From Candidatus Bathyarchaeum sp. (GTDB lineage: Archaea; Thermoproteota; Bathyarchaeia; Bathyarchaeales; Bathyarchaeaceae): 5,649 nucleotides of DNA. Of the stretch, positions 2,843-5,649 are shown in pieces. The stretch lies in the NCBI GenBank assembly GCA_003096235.1, contig PIXT01000027.1, positions 1 through 5,649 on the forward strand, written 5' to 3'. The notes under the pieces are model-generated. The model had not been told where the DNA came from. It searched no databases and worked only from the letters and a program-made list of their open reading frames with translations. Numbering within the stretch: position 1 is the stretch's first letter; every line of letters begins with the position of its first letter. Both the position numbers and the translations under genes were made by a program.

Positions 2843-5518
2843 ATGAAAAAAATAATGAACAAAACAACATCAACAATCGCTTTGATTATGACTTTAACAG
2901 CACTATTGGCTTTACCCGTTCCTATGATAGCTGCCCAAACAGAAATCACATCCTACGCCTACCTACTTGCTGTTCCAAACCCCATAGGTGTCCAACAAAC
3001 TACATACATAACACTCTGGGTTGATGCACCTTTACCAGATGCAAACGTAGACAATGACGTCAGACGTCACGATTACAAACTCACTATCACCTTACCTGAC
3101 GGAAGCACCCAAGTAATGGACTGGCCCGTGGTTCAGGATACAACAAACTTGGCTTTCACTTCTTTTACACCTACACAAGTAGGTGAGTATACTCTACAAT
3201 TCGATTACGCTGGACAAACCTACACATGGGATGAAACACCGACGCAACAACAATGGACAGGTACAGTATTTACACCTGCCAGCAGGACAAAAAGCCTCAC
3301 TGTAACAGTTGATCCAATACCTGACCCGCTGAGTAGTTACCCACTTCCAACTGAATACTGGACTCGACCAATTGAGGGCCAGAATCCAAGCTGGTTCACA
3401 ATTACTTCCCATTGGCTGAGTGGTAACTATTTAGGTTCTCACCAAGTATTTCGAGGTTTTGAACTTTGGCAAAAGGATGGTGTTGGACCTGAAAGCCCAC
3501 ACATCATGTGGACAAAATCAATCGAATTCGGAGGCGTTGTCGGAGGAACATTGACAACACAGGTTGACGGAGGAACATACTATTCTGGTGGTTCATATGA
3601 GGGCAGATTCAACAATGCAATAATAATGAATGGCATACTATACTATCCAGTACCTCTTGGGCACTCTGGAAGTGGTGGAGGATACGCTGCAGTAGATTTA
3701 CGCACTGGCGAAGAATTATGGTACCGTGACGACCTCGGAGGTCTAAGTGAAACAGGTTACTTCTCTCCTATTTCAAAAGGTCAATTATACAACTATGAAA
3801 GCATTAACCAGCATGGAGTCGTTGGAGGCGTTTTGTGGCAAACAATTGGTGATACTTGGAATGCTTATGATGGACTCACAGGAATGTGGATGTATAACTT
3901 AACTAATGTTGCTGATGGCTTTGAAGTGTACACTGACAGCGGCGAGATAGTACGGTATGTGATGGACGCTGATAATGGGTGGATGGCTCTATGGAATTTT
4001 AGCGCAGCAGTTGACACGCGAAGATCCGCATCTGGTTCTAATTATCATCAATGGAGACCAAGTGGAAAATCAATTGACACCAGCAATGCATATTCCTGGA
4101 ACGTAACTATACCTGACTTGCCTGGAGATTCAAACCCCGCAATCGTAGCGGTTTTGCCTGGTGATATAATACTTGGAACAAGCAGTTCAGTGCAACCAGG
4201 AGTATTTAGAATGCCAAGAGGTACTCCTGATCCATATGTTGTATGGGCGATAAGTGACAGACCAGAAAACCGAGGAGAATTACTATGGATAGAAAATTAC
4301 CCTGCACCTGATAATACAGTTAGTTTACAACTTGGACCAGTCGACCCCGTTAATAGGGTGTGGACTATGAACGAAGTAGAAACAATGCAATGGAGAGGCT
4401 ACAGTCTTGACGATGGAAGCCCATTGTGGGGTCCAACAACCACAGAATTCCGTGATATACAATTCTTCGGTGGTGGAGAAGGAGCTGGTCAGAGAGGAGT
4501 ATCTGCTTATGGCAACCTTTACGTAGCTGGCTATGGAGGAGAAATATTCTGCTATGATACAGCTGATGGAGAACTAATTTGGAAATATGACAACACAGAC
4601 AGTGGACTTCAATCACCTTGGGGTCTGATGCCAATATTTATTGCAACCATTGCTGATGGAAAAGTCTACGCATTCAACAATGAACACTCTCCAAACTCTC
4701 CGCTTTACAAGGGATACAGCGTATATTGTGTTGATGCAGAGGATGGAACTGAAATCTACAAAATGGACGGTTGGGCAGGTCAAACTGGAGGCAGAGGTCT
4801 ATCAACAAGCCTTCTTGCAGATGGTTTCCTGGTATACTACAACTACTATGACAATCAAGTATACTGTGTTGGAAAAGGTCCAAGCGTAACATCAGTCACT
4901 GCGGCGCCCAAAGTTTCAGTACAGGGAAGCAGTGTACTAATAGAAGGCACGGTAATGGATATTGCTGCAGGCGCAACACAAAATGAACAGAGTGCACGTT
5001 TTCCAAACGGACTTCCAGCAGTATCTGACGAATGCATGGATGCTTGGATGGAGTACGTATATATGCAAAAGCCTCGACCCGCAGACGCAACAGGAGTCAA
5101 TGTACACATAGAAGCAGTTGATCCTAACGGCAACTACCAAGATCTCGGAACAGCAACAAGCGATTCATATGGCAACTACGGATTTACGTTTGTGCCTGAA
5201 ATTTCAGGTCAATACATGATCATAGCTACCTTTGAGGGCACTGATTCATACTATGGCTCAACATCGACAACTTACCTGACAGTGGATCCTGCAGCTTCAG
5301 CGTCAACTCCAATCGAGCCTGACACTGAAACCCCAGACACTGAACAACCAGACACCGAGACACCAGACACTGAAACTCCAGATACAGAGACACCCGACAC
5401 AGAAACTCCAACAGCAGAAGCACCTTTGATCTCTACAGAAGTAGCAATCATCGCAGCAGTTGCAGTAGCCTGCGTCATAGGCGTAGCAGCATTCTGGGCA
5501 CTACGAAAACGAAAATAA
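2843..5518 (+). CDS. Secreted PQQ-like beta-propeller surface protein with Ig-like domains and C-terminal membrane anchor
   Basis: This is an 891-residue exported protein. Residues 1 to about 31 form a signal peptide (KK start, hydrophobic core TIALIMTLTALLAL, cleavage near AAQ). Residues about 34-156 look like an Ig-like strand domain (YITLWVDAPLPD, YKLTITLPDGS, GEYTLQFDYAG). A beta-propeller occupies roughly 200-680. Blade-type motifs ending in a D..(T/D)GE..W pattern are seen near 280-297 (AAVDLRTGEELW), 338-355, 466-487, 516-533, 567-584 (FCYDTADGELIW), 626-644 (YCVDAEDGTEIY) and 671-680. Residues about 684-815 hold a second Ig-like region (PNGNYQDLGTATSDSYGNYG, then YMIIATFEGTDSYYGS) carrying an aromatic-rich insert, MDAWMEYVYMQKPRP. 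A stalk of six PDTE pentads (826-855), a membrane helix (about 864-886) and RKRK complete the protein. Three N-glycosylation sequons are present (N352, N385, N420). The propeller belongs to the PQQ-like family by pattern, but no PQQ site or catalytic residue can be assigned, so binding or structural roles are as likely as an enzyme. The gene has its own promoter, divergent from the regulator pair. Confidence 0.88.
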   Translation: MKKIMNKTTSTIALIMTLTALLALPVPMIAAQTEITSYAYLLAVPNPIGVQQTTYITLWVDAPLPDANVDNDVRRHDYKLTITLPDGSTQVMDWPVVQDTTNLAFTSFTPTQVGEYTLQFDYAGQTYTWDETPTQQQWTGTVFTPASRTKSLTVTVDPIPDPLSSYPLPTEYWTRPIEGQNPSWFTITSHWLSGNYLGSHQVFRGFELWQKDGVGPESPHIMWTKSIEFGGVVGGTLTTQVDGGTYYSGGSYEGRFNNAIIMNGILYYPVPLGHSGSGGGYAAVDLRTGEELWYRDDLGGLSETGYFSPISKGQLYNYESINQHGVVGGVLWQTIGDTWNAYDGLTGMWMYNLTNVADGFEVYTDSGEIVRYVMDADNGWMALWNFSAAVDTRRSASGSNYHQWRPSGKSIDTSNAYSWNVTIPDLPGDSNPAIVAVLPGDIILGTSSSVQPGVFRMPRGTPDPYVVWAISDRPENRGELLWIENYPAPDNTVSLQLGPVDPVNRVWTMNEVETMQWRGYSLDDGSPLWGPTTTEFRDIQFFGGGEGAGQRGVSAYGNLYVAGYGGEIFCYDTADGELIWKYDNTDSGLQSPWGLMPIFIATIADGKVYAFNNEHSPNSPLYKGYSVYCVDAEDGTEIYKMDGWAGQTGGRGLSTSLLADGFLVYYNYYDNQVYCVGKGPSVTSVTAAPKVSVQGSSVLIEGTVMDIAAGATQNEQSARFPNGLPAVSDECMDAWMEYVYMQKPRPADATGVNVHIEAVDPNGNYQDLGTATSDSYGNYGFTFVPEISGQYMIIATFEGTDSYYGSTSTTYLTVDPAASASTPIEPDTETPDTEQPDTETPDTETPDTETPDTETPTAEAPLISTEVAIIAAVAVACVIGVAAFWALRKRK
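5318..5407 (+). repeat. Six 15-bp units encoding PDTE(T/Q) pentads
   Basis: The units encode PDTET, PDTEQ and four more PDTET, followed by a PTAEA variant. They are the acidic, Thr-rich stalk before the membrane helix and a likely site of O-glycosylation. The DNA units differ at third positions (GACACT, GACACC, GATACA, GACACA; GAA or GAG; ACC, ACA or ACT), so the protein pattern has outlived many silent changes. Confidence 0.85.
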
Positions 5519-5545
5519 ACAAAATTTTCCCTTCTCCCTTTTTTT
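5519..5545 (+). terminator. Pyrimidine-rich 3' flank ending in a T7 tract, likely terminator of the propeller gene
   Basis: Twenty bases after the stop codon, largely pyrimidine (TTTTCCCTTCTCCC), run into seven T (5539-5545). The arrangement mirrors 339-366. Confidence 0.5.
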
Positions 5546-5601
5546 GTGGGAGACAAAATCATTGGAAGAACAGGGGCTGAACAGGCTCATGCGCGGAAAT
5601 G

Positions 5602-5641
5602 AAAAATGACCAAGCGATAGTAGCAAGTTTTGTTCATTTTT
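5602..5641. terminator. Hairpin in 3' element copy B
   Basis: AAAAATGACCAA (5602-5613) pairs with TTGTTCATTTTT (5630-5641), 11 of 12 positions, identical to the stem of copy A. The only change inside the hairpin is one loop base (5622). It is flanked by a T7 run on the right. Confidence 0.5.
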
Positions 5642-5649
5642 TTCTTCTA

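Larger units (their letters stand above)
5519..5642 (+). repeat. Surface-gene 3' flanking element, copy B (continues toward the window edge)
   Basis: Same element and orientation as 339-463, 5179-5180 bases away. The core differs from copy A at only four positions (5575, 5582, 5601, 5622), followed by a one-base T-run difference. The window ends at 5649, so the right end of the element cannot be fixed. The last bases (CTTCTA against CTTCCTCTA in copy A) may mean the match continues after a small gap. Confidence 0.9.

Noticed and set aside
5272..5562. Minus-strand frame with repeated VSVSGVSVSG pattern.
   Set aside because: The pattern is only the antisense reading of the 15-bp PDTE repeat units in the surface-protein gene.

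Overview
The window looks archaeal, most plausibly from the Bathyarchaeia or a related uncultured lineage. That placement is an inference. It rests on large secreted beta-propeller proteins ending in an acidic Pro/Thr/Glu stalk, one membrane helix and a short basic tail, on paired Lrp/AsnC-type regulators, on AT-rich intergenic DNA with TATA/BRE-like boxes, and on T-tract terminators.

Layout: (1) 1-338, plus strand: the C-terminal end of a surface protein (repeat stalk, membrane helix, basic tail) whose start lies outside the window. (2) 339-463: a 3'-flanking element that recurs almost unchanged at 5519-5642, directly after the stop codon of the other surface-protein gene. (3) 464-776: no convincing gene, but a 127-nt imperfect inverted repeat with two internal hairpins (649-775) ends one base short of the next gene's stop codon. 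(4) 777-1340, minus: a small multi-pass membrane protein, possibly resembling a transporter substrate-binding subunit. (5) 1541-2531, minus: two overlapping Lrp/AsnC-family regulator genes, probably one transcript. (6) 2532-2842: a divergent promoter region with a TATA box for each direction, a near-perfect 18-bp palindrome next to the regulator promoter, and short TGTGAGA-like iterations. (7) 2843-5518, plus: an 891-residue secreted PQQ-like beta-propeller surface protein with Ig-like domains, a PDTE-pentad stalk and a C-terminal anchor. (8) 5519-5649: the second copy of the 3' element, running to the window edge.

How the parts may work together: two cell-surface proteins of the same general build flank a regulator/membrane-protein block. 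The regulator pair is divergent from the large surface-protein gene and could control it and itself through the shared intergenic region. The most unusual signal is the 3' element. It starts at the stop codons of two surface-protein genes whose coding ends have diverged strongly, yet the element differs at only 4 of about 104 aligned positions in its core. This suggests a family-specific 3' regulatory or terminator RNA, gene conversion, or a recombination site bounding a 5.18-kb cassette.
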